A stretch of 64,000 bases of DNA from Saccharospirillum sp. MSK14-1 (lineage in GTDB: Bacteria > Pseudomonadota > Gammaproteobacteria > Pseudomonadales > Natronospirillaceae): NCBI RefSeq assembly GCF_003054965.1, contig NZ_MIES01000020.1, positions 106,508 to 170,507 of the forward strand. The letters are read 5' to 3'. Positions 44,143 to 52,901 of this stretch are shown here, piece by piece; within the stretch, counting starts at the first letter, position 1, and every line of letters starts with the position of its first letter. The position numbers and the translations under genes were made by a program. A model generated the notes under the pieces. That model did no database searches and was not told where the DNA came from. It saw nothing but the letters and a program-made list of their open reading frames with translations.

Positions 44143-45000
44143 TCAGGCCTTTAATGCGTCGCGGATGCTTTCCTCAATCGGCGTGGTTGCTCGACCGATT
44201 AAGTGACTGAGATCCCCCGAATCGCCAAAGAGATCACCCTGAGCGGCACCGCCTTCCGAGTCAGCCAGCATGACAGCAAGCCCTTCTGGCAGGCCCACTT
44301 TCAATAACAGCGCCTGATAATCATCCTGGCTCAGGTTGTTATAGACAACGGCTTTCCCACTTTGTCTGGCCAGCTCAGCGGCATACTCACTCAAGCTAAA
44401 AGCGGCATCGCCTGACAGTTCATACACGTTGCCTGCCTGCGGCTGATCCGACGTCAACACTGCCACTGCAGCCGCTGCGAAATCGGCGCGCGAAGCACTG
44501 GCAATGCGACCTTCACCGGCACACCCATAGAGAGCGCCCTGATCAATGGTCATCGCTGCTGTTCCGGTGTAGTTCTCACTGTACCAACCGTTCCTTAACA
44601 GGACGCTCGGAACACTGCTGGACTGCAGGGCTGCTTCGGTCGCCCGGTGCTCCTGCGCCAGCATCAAACTGGATCGATCGGCGTGCAGAATGCTGGTGTA
44701 CGCCAGCAAGGAAACACCCACTTGAGCGGCGGCATCGATGACGGCCTGATGCTGAGGCGCGCGTTTTCCCACTTCACTGCCCGAGATCAACAGCAGCTTT
44801 TCAACCCCCTCTAATGCGGCAGGAAGGGTTGCAGGATCATCGTAGTCGGCAAAACGAACCATCACGCCTTGATCCGCATATGCGGCCAGCGCCTCTGGCT
44901 TACGAGCCAGTGCAACAATGTAATTGGCTGCGGTGGTTTGCAGCAGTTGATCAAGTACTAAGCGTCCCAATTGGCCGCTGGCACCGGTTATGGCAATCAT
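44143..45000 (-). CDS. qorB: NAD(P)H quinone oxidoreductase, QorB/NmrA-like SDR
   Basis: About 285 residues of atypical short-chain dehydrogenase start MIAITGASGQLGRLVLDQLL and continue with YIVALARKPEALAAYADQG, VRFADYDDPATL, and LLRNGWYSENYTG, as in E. coli QorB (YtfG), which reduces quinones using NADPH. The ATG at 45000 follows AGGAG and is preferred over an upstream in-frame start. The gene is divergent from an HxlR regulator, the same arrangement as E. coli ytfG-ytfH. Confidence 0.9.
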   Translation of the reverse strand: MIAITGASGQLGRLVLDQLLQTTAANYIVALARKPEALAAYADQGVMVRFADYDDPATLPAALEGVEKLLLISGSEVGKRAPQHQAVIDAAAQVGVSLLAYTSILHADRSSLMLAQEHRATEAALQSSSVPSVLLRNGWYSENYTGTAAMTIDQGALYGCAGEGRIASASRADFAAAAVAVLTSDQPQAGNVYELSGDAAFSLSEYAAELARQSGKAVVYNNLSQDDYQALLLKVGLPEGLAVMLADSEGGAAQGDLFGDSGDLSHLIGRATTPIEESIRDALKA

Positions 45001-45046
45001 CGTTATCTCCTCATAGTGACTGGTCATCCAGTGGCAATGAGATTAG

Positions 45047-45088
45047 ACTAACCACTAACTTTTAGTAAGTACCAACCAAAAGGTTAGT
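45047..45088. promoter_or_regulatory. Inverted repeats in QorB/HxlR divergent promoter
   Basis: ACTAACC (45047-45053) and GGTTAGT (45082-45088) form an inverted pair, and ACTAACTTTTAGT (45054-45066) is a shorter palindrome between them. HxlR-family proteins bind such sites in the divergent promoter they share with a reductase gene. Confidence 0.55.
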
Positions 45089-45091
45089 ATT

Positions 45092-45523
45092 ATGAGCACC
45101 CAACAGGAACATCCCTGGCGCAGCTTGAGTGCCACTTTGGCCCGTGGTGATATTTTTGCCAGCCAGTGCCCCTCCCGTCCCGTTCTTCAGCATCTGACCA
45201 GTCGATGGGGGGTTATCGTTTTAGCTGCCCTGTTGGCACAGCCCAGCCATCGATTCAGTCAATTGCGACGGATGATCGGAGGTATCAGTGAGAAAATGCT
45301 GGCCCAGACTCTACAAAACCTCGAACGCGATGGCTTTGTTAAGAGAACCATGCATCCGGTTTTACCGCCGCATGTGGACTACAGTTTGACCCACCTCGGA
45401 CGGGAAAGTGCATTGCTGGTTACTCAGCTAGCGGATTTCGTCGAAAACCGCATTGAAGAAGTCACCGAACACCAAAAGCAATACGATCAAAACAAAGGCG
45501 AACCCTGGAACTTTGCCAAATAA
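45092..45523 (+). CDS. ytfH: HxlR-family redox-responsive transcriptional regulator (YtfH-like)
   Basis: This 143-residue winged-helix protein has CPSRPVLQHLTSRWGVIVLAALL, FSQLRRMIGGISEKMLAQTLQNLERDGFV and YSLTHLGRESALLV, characteristic of HxlR/QorR/YodB regulators. Cys28 in ASQCPSR sits where redox-sensing cysteines are found in this family. It is divergent from qorB and probably controls that gene and itself in response to quinones or aldehydes. Confidence 0.9.
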   Translation: MSTQQEHPWRSLSATLARGDIFASQCPSRPVLQHLTSRWGVIVLAALLAQPSHRFSQLRRMIGGISEKMLAQTLQNLERDGFVKRTMHPVLPPHVDYSLTHLGRESALLVTQLADFVENRIEEVTEHQKQYDQNKGEPWNFAK

Positions 45524-46033
45524 TCGGTGCTTTATAATGCCGATATTGATTAATTAACGACTCAGATAGCTTGAATAATATGGTTATCCATACGCTTAGA
45601 ATATGACACCCAGCCAGCCATAAATCATGCATAAGACGGTCTACATCCAACGTATTTGGGTCAATAAAAGACCCTCCTACGACGTCGAGAAAAACGTCAA
45701 TCCATTGAGATAGCCAGCTTATAGCCACGCTGAATTAAGAAAATATAATCCACTGATCACGTCACTTTATTAAGAAAATATTGACTTAGTCATTGCAAAA
45801 AATAATTCATGTAGTTCAGAATAGGCATCGTGATTCGGCTTCCATACGACTGTCTGCCAGATCACCCTTCCAACTATCCCGACTCATTTTCCTGCACGTC
45901 GTTGCACACCAACGCAATCTATCTTGTTGCCGTTTGACTCAGCGTTTGAACGAACGTGGTAATTCGTTTCTTACGTTTGAAATTTGAACGGGCAATGGGT
46001 GCATTTACATTCGATGAATCAGGAAGCTGGACA
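45524..46033. other. Long A+T-rich intergenic region before paralogue 3
   Basis: This stretch of about 510 bp has no convincing gene. Short frames on the minus strand have no ribosome site or recognisable protein. The right end carries the three-repeat array at 45931-45981. The base composition is clearly lower in G+C than the flanking genes. Confidence 0.6.
45931..45981 (+). promoter_or_regulatory. Three direct repeats (CGTTTGAA-like) upstream of paralogue 3
   Basis: CGTTTGAC at 45931-45938, CGTTTGAA at 45943-45950 and CGTTTGAA at 45974-45981 are separated by 4- and 23-bp spacers. The same three-copy arrangement in the same orientation relative to the gene precedes paralogue 2. The spacer sequences differ while the repeats and distances are kept, as expected for a protein-binding site. 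Confidence 0.75.
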
Positions 46034-47623
46034 ATGACACTATCGATCAAGACCTTGGGTGATCTGGCCATCAGTAACGATGGTATCCCCGTGGCCCTGC
46101 CGCCCTCCAAAAGAACCCGAGCACTTCTCGCTTACCTCGCGGTGACGGCACGACCTCACCGCCGGGACCGGCTGTGCGAGGTGTTCTGGAAACTTCCAGA
46201 CGACCCGCGCAGCACCTTGCGCTGGTCATTAAGCAAGATCCGGCAAATCGTCAATGTACCCGATAAAGAACGACTGGTCTCCGATAGAGAACGCGCTTCA
46301 CTGCTGACTTACGACATTTCCATCGACATTCGTGACATCGAAATGAAAGCAAACGATCCGTTTATATCGCCTACAGAGCTGGAAAATCTAACGATACGAC
46401 TGCAAGAAACCTTTCTCGATGGGCTAGACCTTCCCGGCCAGGATCTGTTTCAACAGTGGCTTACTGCCCAGCGTAGAATGGCGGCCCAGTTGAGAGCGAA
46501 AGTCATGTCCCGGCTTTCAAATCATCCGGAACTAACGGCGTCAAAGCAATTGCTGTGGGCTCGCAAATGGGAGGAGTTAGAACCCTACAATCCGTCGGCG
46601 GCGACCCGATTAATAACACTTCTGGAATCGATTGGCATGGCTCAGGAACTGAGCACAACATCGATTAAATTAACCAAACGGTTTCACACGGCCGGAATTC
46701 AGTGGTCCCCCAAAAAACGGTCGGAAAACAACGCGCGTTCTACCGTCACCGAGATAGGAAACCCTCAAGATTATTCGTTAGCCCGGCGGCAAAAAATTCA
46801 GTTCTGCACAACAGAAGACAGTGTTCGCATTGCCTATGCCTCTGTCGGCAACGGACCTGCCATCGTGAAAGCAGCCAATTGGCTGAATCACCTGGAGCAT
46901 GACTGGGATGCGCCCATCTGGAGTCCTTTATTTCGAGACTTAGCGTCAGACCATCGCTTTATTCGCTATGACGAACGTGGTTGCGGGTTATCGGATTGGA
47001 GCGTTGCAGACCTCTCCTTCCCGGCTTTTATTAAAGATTTGGAAGCGGTTGTGGGTGCCTGTGGCGTTAACCGGTTTGCGCTGTTAGGCATTTCACAAGG
47101 TGCGGCACTTTCAATCGCCTATGCCGTCGCACACCCTGACAAAGTCAGCCATCTGATTTTGTTTGGCGGCTACGCCAAAGGTTATGGACTGAGCAACAAC
47201 GCAATGTTGAAACGCGAAAGAGAAGCGGTTGTTACCTTAACCGAAATGGGATGGTCACGTGACAACCCGGCTTATCGTCAAATTTTTTCGTCCACGTTTA
47301 TGCCCAGTGCCAGTAGCAGCGAAGCGGCTTGGTTTAATGACTTCCAAAAAACCAGCACGTCTCCTAAGAATGCAGCCCGTTTCATGTCCATATTCGACCA
47401 CATCAACGTTCAGGATTTATTGCCAATGGTAGCCGTGCCAACGCTTGTCATCCACTCCAGGGACGACCAGCGAGTATCGGTTAACGATGGGCTCGATCTG
47501 GCGGCCAACATTCCGAACGCCGAATTTGTCGGCCTGAACAGTGACAGTCATTCGCTACTGGGAAGGGAACCCGCCTCGACGGATTTTCTTCAAGCGGTGC
47601 GTGACTTTATTGCCCGACACTAA
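46034..47623 (+). CDS. SARP-type DNA-binding/BTAD protein fused to alpha/beta hydrolase (paralogue 3)
   Basis: This 529-residue protein has the same layout as the other two paralogues: winged helix 1-95 (LPPSKRTRALLAYLAVTAR, FWKLPDDPR), BTAD-like helices 95-225, and alpha/beta hydrolase from about 251 (RQKIQFCTTEDSVRIAYAS). Triad candidates are Ser354 (GISQG), Asp478 (HSRDDQRV) and His506 (SDSHSLLG). The ATG at 46034 follows AGGA by about nine bases and aligns with the starts of the paralogues; upstream in-frame starts would place the repeat array inside the gene. Confidence 0.9.
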   Translation: MTLSIKTLGDLAISNDGIPVALPPSKRTRALLAYLAVTARPHRRDRLCEVFWKLPDDPRSTLRWSLSKIRQIVNVPDKERLVSDRERASLLTYDISIDIRDIEMKANDPFISPTELENLTIRLQETFLDGLDLPGQDLFQQWLTAQRRMAAQLRAKVMSRLSNHPELTASKQLLWARKWEELEPYNPSAATRLITLLESIGMAQELSTTSIKLTKRFHTAGIQWSPKKRSENNARSTVTEIGNPQDYSLARRQKIQFCTTEDSVRIAYASVGNGPAIVKAANWLNHLEHDWDAPIWSPLFRDLASDHRFIRYDERGCGLSDWSVADLSFPAFIKDLEAVVGACGVNRFALLGISQGAALSIAYAVAHPDKVSHLILFGGYAKGYGLSNNAMLKREREAVVTLTEMGWSRDNPAYRQIFSSTFMPSASSSEAAWFNDFQKTSTSPKNAARFMSIFDHINVQDLLPMVAVPTLVIHSRDDQRVSVNDGLDLAANIPNAEFVGLNSDSHSLLGREPASTDFLQAVRDFIARH

Positions 47624-47953
47624 ACGGTGCTACAGCCAACAGAATCAACAACGTTGCTCGAGCAGTCGATTTTCGAATGGTGATACAGGCTTCTCACCAA
47701 ACCTCTGAGTGACACCGCTCAACGGCAGGTAGATATATGGATTTTCTCAAACGATTGAATGTTATTTGGATAAATATTCAAAAAATACAACGGTTTTTAC
47801 CACGATCAATCAAACGTCGATGGTTCATAATTTTTGTCGCTGGTAATGGACTCGCCCTCCAGCTAGGGAAGCTGAGGCACGGAGGCCTGGCAAGGATGCC
47901 ATTTTTACCTGAAACAGAAAACGCTAAAGCGATTCCGCAAGAACCGCCTATTC
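47624..47953. other. Gene-poor region before a strong terminator; possible sRNA or small peptide
   Basis: No clear protein gene is present in these 330 bp. A frame starting at ATG 47737 (MDFLKRLNVIWINIQ) runs through the terminator stem, which makes it doubtful. The strong plus-strand terminator at 47954-48008 implies that some transcript ends here, either a long 3' UTR of paralogue 3 or a separate small RNA. Confidence 0.4.
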
Positions 47954-48008
47954 ACCCTCACTTTCAATGTTCTCCATCTACTGGCAACGAAAGTGAGGGT
48001 TTTTTTTT
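47954..48008 (+). terminator. Strong intrinsic terminator
   Basis: ACCCTCACTTTC (47954-47965) pairs perfectly with GAAAGTGAGGGT (47989-48000), followed by a run of nine T. The loop is 23 bases. Confidence 0.92.
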
Positions 48009-48025
48009 GCAACCACGCAATCCAT

Positions 48026-48051
48026 AAAAAAAGCAGCCGAAGCTGCTTTTT
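48026..48051. terminator. Intrinsic terminator for the GlsB-like gene
   Basis: GCAGC-CGAA-GCTGC with flanking A5 and T5 runs forms a compact tetraloop hairpin. It lies about 50 bp beyond the stop of the minus-strand GlsB-like gene and can act in both directions. Confidence 0.82.
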
Positions 48052-48103
48052 AATGCGATAACGCGCTTACAATGCTGCAGTGTCAATCTACCGAACTGAT
48101 CAC

Positions 48104-48343
48104 TTAGCTCACCAACCTGACGATATACAGCAAAATCACCGCACCGACCGTGGCCGTGACAATAGAACCCAGTAGATTCCAGGTGGTAAAGCCAAGCAAA
48201 CTGAACGCGAAACCGCCGATAAACGAACCGACCACTCCGACGACAATGTTGCCAAGAATGCCAAAGCCTGCGCCTTGAGTAATTTGTCCTGCCAGCCAAC
48301 CCGCCAGGGCACCAATTAATAAGAAAATAATCACATTCATCAA
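48104..48343 (-). CDS. GlsB/YeaQ/YmgE-family stress-response membrane protein
   Basis: This 79-residue protein has three transmembrane segments with glycine-rich motifs: IFLLIGALAGWLAGQITQG, FGILGNIVVGVVGSFIGGF and IVTATVGAVILLYIVRLV. This is the transglycosylase-associated/GlsB small-protein family, induced by acid or osmotic stress in several bacteria; the mechanism is not known. Confidence 0.94.
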   Translation of the reverse strand: MMNVIIFLLIGALAGWLAGQITQGAGFGILGNIVVGVVGSFIGGFAFSLLGFTTWNLLGSIVTATVGAVILLYIVRLVS

Positions 48344-48478
48344 TGTCTCTCCTTCGTGTTATGTCACGGTAAAACCATTAATGCACTAAGACGTGGTTCT
48401 GTTCGGCGAAATTACAAGGGCTGTAAATTTGAACGAACACACACTTCCTCGACATAACACCAAAGGCGCATGATGCGC

Positions 48479-50125
48479 CTAGAGTTTAAAACCATCCAAA
48501 ACAGACTGAATTTCCCCGGACTGACGCGTCAGTTCATCAGCGGCCTGATCAATTTTCTGCGAGTTACCGGTATTTTCTTTTGAATAATCAGCAATGGATT
48601 GCAAGTTCTCATTGATGCCCGACACCACCTGACTTTGCTCTTCTGTAGCCGTCGCGATCTGGGTACTGATGTCGTTAATCTCTTGCATGTACGTCTGAAT
48701 TTTCTGAAACGCCTGAGTCGTTTCACTGACGTCCGAGACCGTTTCCTGACCGAGTTCGGTACCCCGGTTCATGGATTCGACCGTCTGATTCACGCCAGCC
48801 TGCAATCGCTCGATGCGTTCTTGAATATCTTCCGTCGACTGTTGAGTTTTACTGGCCAATGAACGAACTTCATCCGCAACAACGGCAAAGCCTCGCCCTT
48901 GCTCACCTGCACGCGCCGCTTCAATCGCTGCGTTAAGCGCCAGCAAATTGGTCTGTTCTGCAATACCTTTAATCACTTCCAAAACGCCGGCGATATTTTC
49001 CGCTTCATCCGCCAAGTTATGGGTCGCACTTGAAGCATCGTTCAGACCGTGCATCAAAGTTTGCATCCGTTGGTTGGCCTGTTCCGCCCGCTCTGTACCA
49101 TCACGAACACTGTCCAGCGCTTCATTAGCGCTCACAGCACCGCGTTCTGCGTTACTGGCAATTTCCCGAGCGGAACCATGGAGCTGCTCAACGGCTGTCA
49201 CCACTTGGTCCATGGATTCTTCTTGTTGCTGGGCCAGATGGATGTTGCTGCGACTGGCGGAATTCATGGTGTGGCCGCTGTCCAGTAACTGGCGATTAAC
49301 GCGAGTCACCCGGGCCATAGAGTGATGCAGTTTTTCCATCAGATGATTGAAGTGCTCAGCCAATTGACCCACTTCATCGCGCTGGCTCAGGGTCAACCGC
49401 GCGGTTAAATCACCTTCACCGGAAGCCAGATCGCTGAGTCGATCACGCAGGTGAATGATCGGCCGAGACAGCGACCTCGGCAGCAAGACGCCAATCGCCA
49501 ATATGACCACCAACGCCAGCAGCAGCTGGATCAGAAAGGCATAGATGGTGTTGTCACCCTGAGCAATAGCGCTGTCACCCTGCGCTTGGGCTTCTGCGTT
49601 CACCTGTCGCGCCAAATCATCGACCAGCGTATTGGCCGCAGAAAACGCCGCTTCACCGTCAGTAATACTGATCTGATAGGCCACTGAAGCTAAGCCGTCG
49701 GTGGCCAGTTCTAATATTTCGGTGGAATGAGATTCCCATTCATCAACCGATGCCAGAATGCCGTCTAGTAATTCCTGGTTTTCCGGAGAGGTGAGCAACC
49801 CACGCAACCGGTCGATTTCCTCTCGGGTAAAGGAAATGCCATTTTGCTGCTGGTCTCGATAGGCATCCATTTGATCTCGCGGGGTACCCCAGTTCCCCCC
49901 CTGGATATAATCACGCTGTGCCACCAGCGCCCGGTATAAATTCGATTTGATGTCAGCCAGCGCCAATTGCGCTGGTTGATAACGGCTGATTAGAGTTTCT
50001 GAACTGGCATTAAGTGCCAGCATGCTTTGAATCCCTCCAACCGTCATGACCAAGGTCATCAACAAGATCAGCGCCAAGGGCAGGCGGACCTTATTGGCGA
50101 TCGACAGATTTCTGAGCCAAGTCAT
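48479..50125 (-). CDS. Methyl-accepting chemotaxis protein with helical periplasmic sensor
   Basis: This ~548-residue chemoreceptor has two transmembrane helices (about 20-40 and 195-215), a helical four-helix-bundle-type periplasmic domain ([28 protein letters not shown]) between them, a HAMP domain and a signalling domain whose tip reads [20 protein letters not shown]. The ATG at 50125 follows AGGA by eight bases; 50146 has no ribosome site. The ligand is unknown. Confidence 0.93.
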   Translation of the reverse strand: MTWLRNLSIANKVRLPLALILLMTLVMTVGGIQSMLALNASSETLISRYQPAQLALADIKSNLYRALVAQRDYIQGGNWGTPRDQMDAYRDQQQNGISFTREEIDRLRGLLTSPENQELLDGILASVDEWESHSTEILELATDGLASVAYQISITDGEAAFSAANTLVDDLARQVNAEAQAQGDSAIAQGDNTIYAFLIQLLLALVVILAIGVLLPRSLSRPIIHLRDRLSDLASGEGDLTARLTLSQRDEVGQLAEHFNHLMEKLHHSMARVTRVNRQLLDSGHTMNSASRSNIHLAQQQEESMDQVVTAVEQLHGSAREIASNAERGAVSANEALDSVRDGTERAEQANQRMQTLMHGLNDASSATHNLADEAENIAGVLEVIKGIAEQTNLLALNAAIEAARAGEQGRGFAVVADEVRSLASKTQQSTEDIQERIERLQAGVNQTVESMNRGTELGQETVSDVSETTQAFQKIQTYMQEINDISTQIATATEEQSQVVSGINENLQSIADYSKENTGNSQKIDQAADELTRQSGEIQSVLDGFKL

Positions 50126-50399
50126 GGGAATGTCCTGCTGCGACATGAATGAGAGTGTCCGAGCTTCAGTCCCTGGAGCAGCGGTACAGGCAGTTTATCG
50201 TGTAAACGTCTAGGAAGTAATCGGCCCAGACGGGAAGGAATCGAGCCAAACAGCGTTCCAAGTGGTAGACGCTATGTTCCTTATTGGTGGTGGCGCGAAC
50301 AATGCCTGAACAGAGCAGCATGCCCGGCGAAAGCGGGCTAGACTGATACGGATTCGTATCGTTTACGCGTTAACGGTTTTATTGAGGCACAGTGTATTG

Positions 50400-52901
50400 A
50401 TGGCAGCTTGGAGTAAGCAGGCATTAGCGTGGCTATTGGGTTTGGCATTGTCAGGCCCGGTGCTCGCTGGTCATCAATTGTCGGCAGACATGCCCAGTCG
50501 TTGGCTTACCGAACCGGATGCCACCTGGGTTGCCGATCCCAGTTTAGGGCCGGAACAGGCTTGGCTGGCACTGTCGGCCGCCGATAACACCACCACCCCA
50601 CCGGGCTTGACCGGGAAAGCCGTCTGGTTGTTGTTTGATATTGAGAACACGGACGAGGGTCTGCAACGCTATTACTTATCGAATGAGAACGTCATTCTGG
50701 CAGAACTGGACCTGTACCTGCTGAGTCCCGACGGGGACATTCTGGAAACACTGCCGTTAGGTCGCAATCAGCCCAACTACGCTCGCCTAGCCGCCGATGA
50801 ACGATTCAATGCTCCAATATTGCTGGAAGGCCAACAACACTACCACCTCATGGCCCGGCTCAAGTCCGATACACCCATTGCGCTGGCCGTTCGCATTACC
50901 CCCGATATTCGTTGGGAATCCTTGCAACGCAAACACTTTGCCATCGACTGGTCGATGTTTGCGGTTCTGGCAACCTTGCTGGCCTTTAATTTGGTTTTAT
51001 TGTTTGGCCGACTCGACTCAACCCAAGGCTGGTTAGTCAGTTTTCATGCTCTGCTCATTCTTTATGTCGGCTCGCTGCAAGGCTTTGGCTATCAATTTTT
51101 ACCCGCTTCGATGGTTTCCTGGTTCAGCAATCACATCCTGGCGCTGAACTTCATCATTCAATTACTGCTGTACCGCTTTGCGTTGGCTTTTCTGAGTCAA
51201 GGTGACCCGGCGCCGCCCAAGACAATACGGTTTCGCTATGGCATCCCGTTCATTCAGTTGATTGGCGTCGCCGCCTCACTGACCTGGCCAGATCGCGTGG
51301 TTCTACCCTTTTATATCCTCGCGCAGTTATTGGTTGTTGTGCCGGTTTTTTGGTTTGCCTGGCGCCAGGAGCGTGCGGGTTATCACCCGGCTCGTCTGCT
51401 GATTGCTGCGCTTTTTGTGCAGGTTGTTGGTGGGTCAGTCGGCACTCTGGCGTACTCTGGTCTGTGGCCCGTCTCCGACTTGGCGCTCAACGCTTTTTTC
51501 ATTTCAGCGCTGTTAGAGTTGTTATTGATGGCGTTTGCCGTTGCTGCGCGCCTGAGGTTCTTAGAAGAACGACAGCACATCTTACTGCTCACCGATACGG
51601 CCACCGGCTTACCCGGCCGGCCATATATCGACCAAGAACTCTCCGAGCATTGGCAAAAACTCTGTAACGACGCGTCAGAACCTGTCGTGCTGCTGGTGCA
51701 ATTGAACGGCTTTCGGACCTTACTGCAACTACTCGGTCCGGGCCTGGTACAGCGACTCAGCGTCCAAGCCATGCAGTATTGGAATCAAGGTCTTAATCAG
51801 CTGCCAGGGGTTGAGCGTTTACCCGGCTATCGTCATGCCTCTTTGGCTGTGTTCTCCCACGACAGCTTTCTGGTTCTCGTTGACCAACAACGCCAGCCCG
51901 ACCTAAAAGCACGATTGGCCGCCTTAAGCCATTTGGATTTAGAAGTGGACGGGCAGTCCTTTGAACTGGAAAGCCAAGTGGCCTGTTTTCATGTCGGTTC
52001 TCAACCGGAAGCGTTAGACGAAATTCTACGGCGCTTGAACGTCGCCTTAGTGAGCGGTCACCAGCAGGGAATACCCTTTCAATCCTATAGCCTGGAACAA
52101 GATACCGTCTTTCAACGCCGAATTGGCCTGGCCCAAGCGCTGCCACAGGCGTTGCAGGCAGGTGAGCTGAGTTGCCATGTGCAACCAGTGATCGATTTAA
52201 ACACGGGCGAGGTGACCGGCGGTGAAATCCTGTTGCGCTGGAAAAGCCCGGTTTTCGGGGATGTATCACCGGCTGAATTCATTCCGTTGGCTGAACAGAT
52301 GAACCGGGTTTCCGCGTTAACCCGCTATGTGTTGGCGGAAGTCGACCGTTGGCAATCCGATCCACAATCACCCAGCTGGCCGTTGTCGGTTAATTTATCC
52401 GTGCTGGATTTGATCGCTGAGGTCGACGGCAGAGATTTAATTTCCTGCTTGGATGACATCGGGCTCTCACCCAGTCGACTGAAAGTCGAAATCACCGAAA
52501 CCATGGTGATGGAACAAACCGATCGCTGCCTGGATACGTTGGAGCGACTGAGGGCGTTGGGATGCCTGCTTTCCATCGACGATTTCGGCACTGGCTATTC
52601 ATCTCTGGCTTACTTATCACGCATCAAACCGGATGAAATCAAAATTGACCGCGCCTTCGTCCGCGCTCTGAGCATGTCTCAAACGGACCAACACATTGTG
52701 ACGGCCATCGTCCAACTCGCCCGGACTTTGGGTGCGTTGATCGTGGCCGAAGGGGTGGAAGATGAACACACCCTGTCATTGTGCCGTGAACTGGGTTGCC
52801 ACCGCGCCCAAGGCTATCTGATTGCCCGCCCCATGCCATTGCACCAGCTGCACGGCTGGCTGCAACAAGCTGCGTCCATCAAGCTGCCTCAATGGCAATA
52901 G
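50400..52901 (+). CDS. 7TMR-DISM sensor with degenerate GGDEF and intact EAL domain
   Basis: This ~833-residue protein has a signal peptide, a 7TMR-DISM extracellular domain (about 30-165), seven transmembrane helices (about 185-390), a degenerate GGDEF-like region (GGDEF site replaced by SHDSF) and an EAL domain. EAL residues are kept: GGEILLRW, NLSVLDL, EITETMV, DDFGTGYSSL, KIDRAFV and AEGVED. It should be a membrane-bound c-di-GMP phosphodiesterase regulated by an external ligand. ATG at 50400 is preferred, with TTG codons just upstream as alternatives. Confidence 0.92.
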   Translation: MAAWSKQALAWLLGLALSGPVLAGHQLSADMPSRWLTEPDATWVADPSLGPEQAWLALSAADNTTTPPGLTGKAVWLLFDIENTDEGLQRYYLSNENVILAELDLYLLSPDGDILETLPLGRNQPNYARLAADERFNAPILLEGQQHYHLMARLKSDTPIALAVRITPDIRWESLQRKHFAIDWSMFAVLATLLAFNLVLLFGRLDSTQGWLVSFHALLILYVGSLQGFGYQFLPASMVSWFSNHILALNFIIQLLLYRFALAFLSQGDPAPPKTIRFRYGIPFIQLIGVAASLTWPDRVVLPFYILAQLLVVVPVFWFAWRQERAGYHPARLLIAALFVQVVGGSVGTLAYSGLWPVSDLALNAFFISALLELLLMAFAVAARLRFLEERQHILLLTDTATGLPGRPYIDQELSEHWQKLCNDASEPVVLLVQLNGFRTLLQLLGPGLVQRLSVQAMQYWNQGLNQLPGVERLPGYRHASLAVFSHDSFLVLVDQQRQPDLKARLAALSHLDLEVDGQSFELESQVACFHVGSQPEALDEILRRLNVALVSGHQQGIPFQSYSLEQDTVFQRRIGLAQALPQALQAGELSCHVQPVIDLNTGEVTGGEILLRWKSPVFGDVSPAEFIPLAEQMNRVSALTRYVLAEVDRWQSDPQSPSWPLSVNLSVLDLIAEVDGRDLISCLDDIGLSPSRLKVEITETMVMEQTDRCLDTLERLRALGCLLSIDDFGTGYSSLAYLSRIKPDEIKIDRAFVRALSMSQTDQHIVTAIVQLARTLGALIVAEGVEDEHTLSLCRELGCHRAQGYLIARPMPLHQLHGWLQQAASIKLPQWQ

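Noticed and set aside
45462..45728. An 88-residue minus-strand frame in the gap before paralogue 3.
   Set aside because: It overlaps the HxlR gene end, lacks a ribosome site and has no recognisable domain.
47746..47818. CTCAAACGAT at 47746, TTCAAAAAAT at 47777 and ATCAAACGTC at 47809 resemble the SARP-repeat motif, two of them 31 bp apart.
   Set aside because: Only one copy is a near match, the third spacing is wrong and no suitably placed gene start follows; chance in A+T-rich DNA is likely.
47737..48027. A 96-residue frame (MDFLKRLNVIWINIQ...).
   Set aside because: It passes through a strong intrinsic terminator, has no recognised family and a poor ribosome site.
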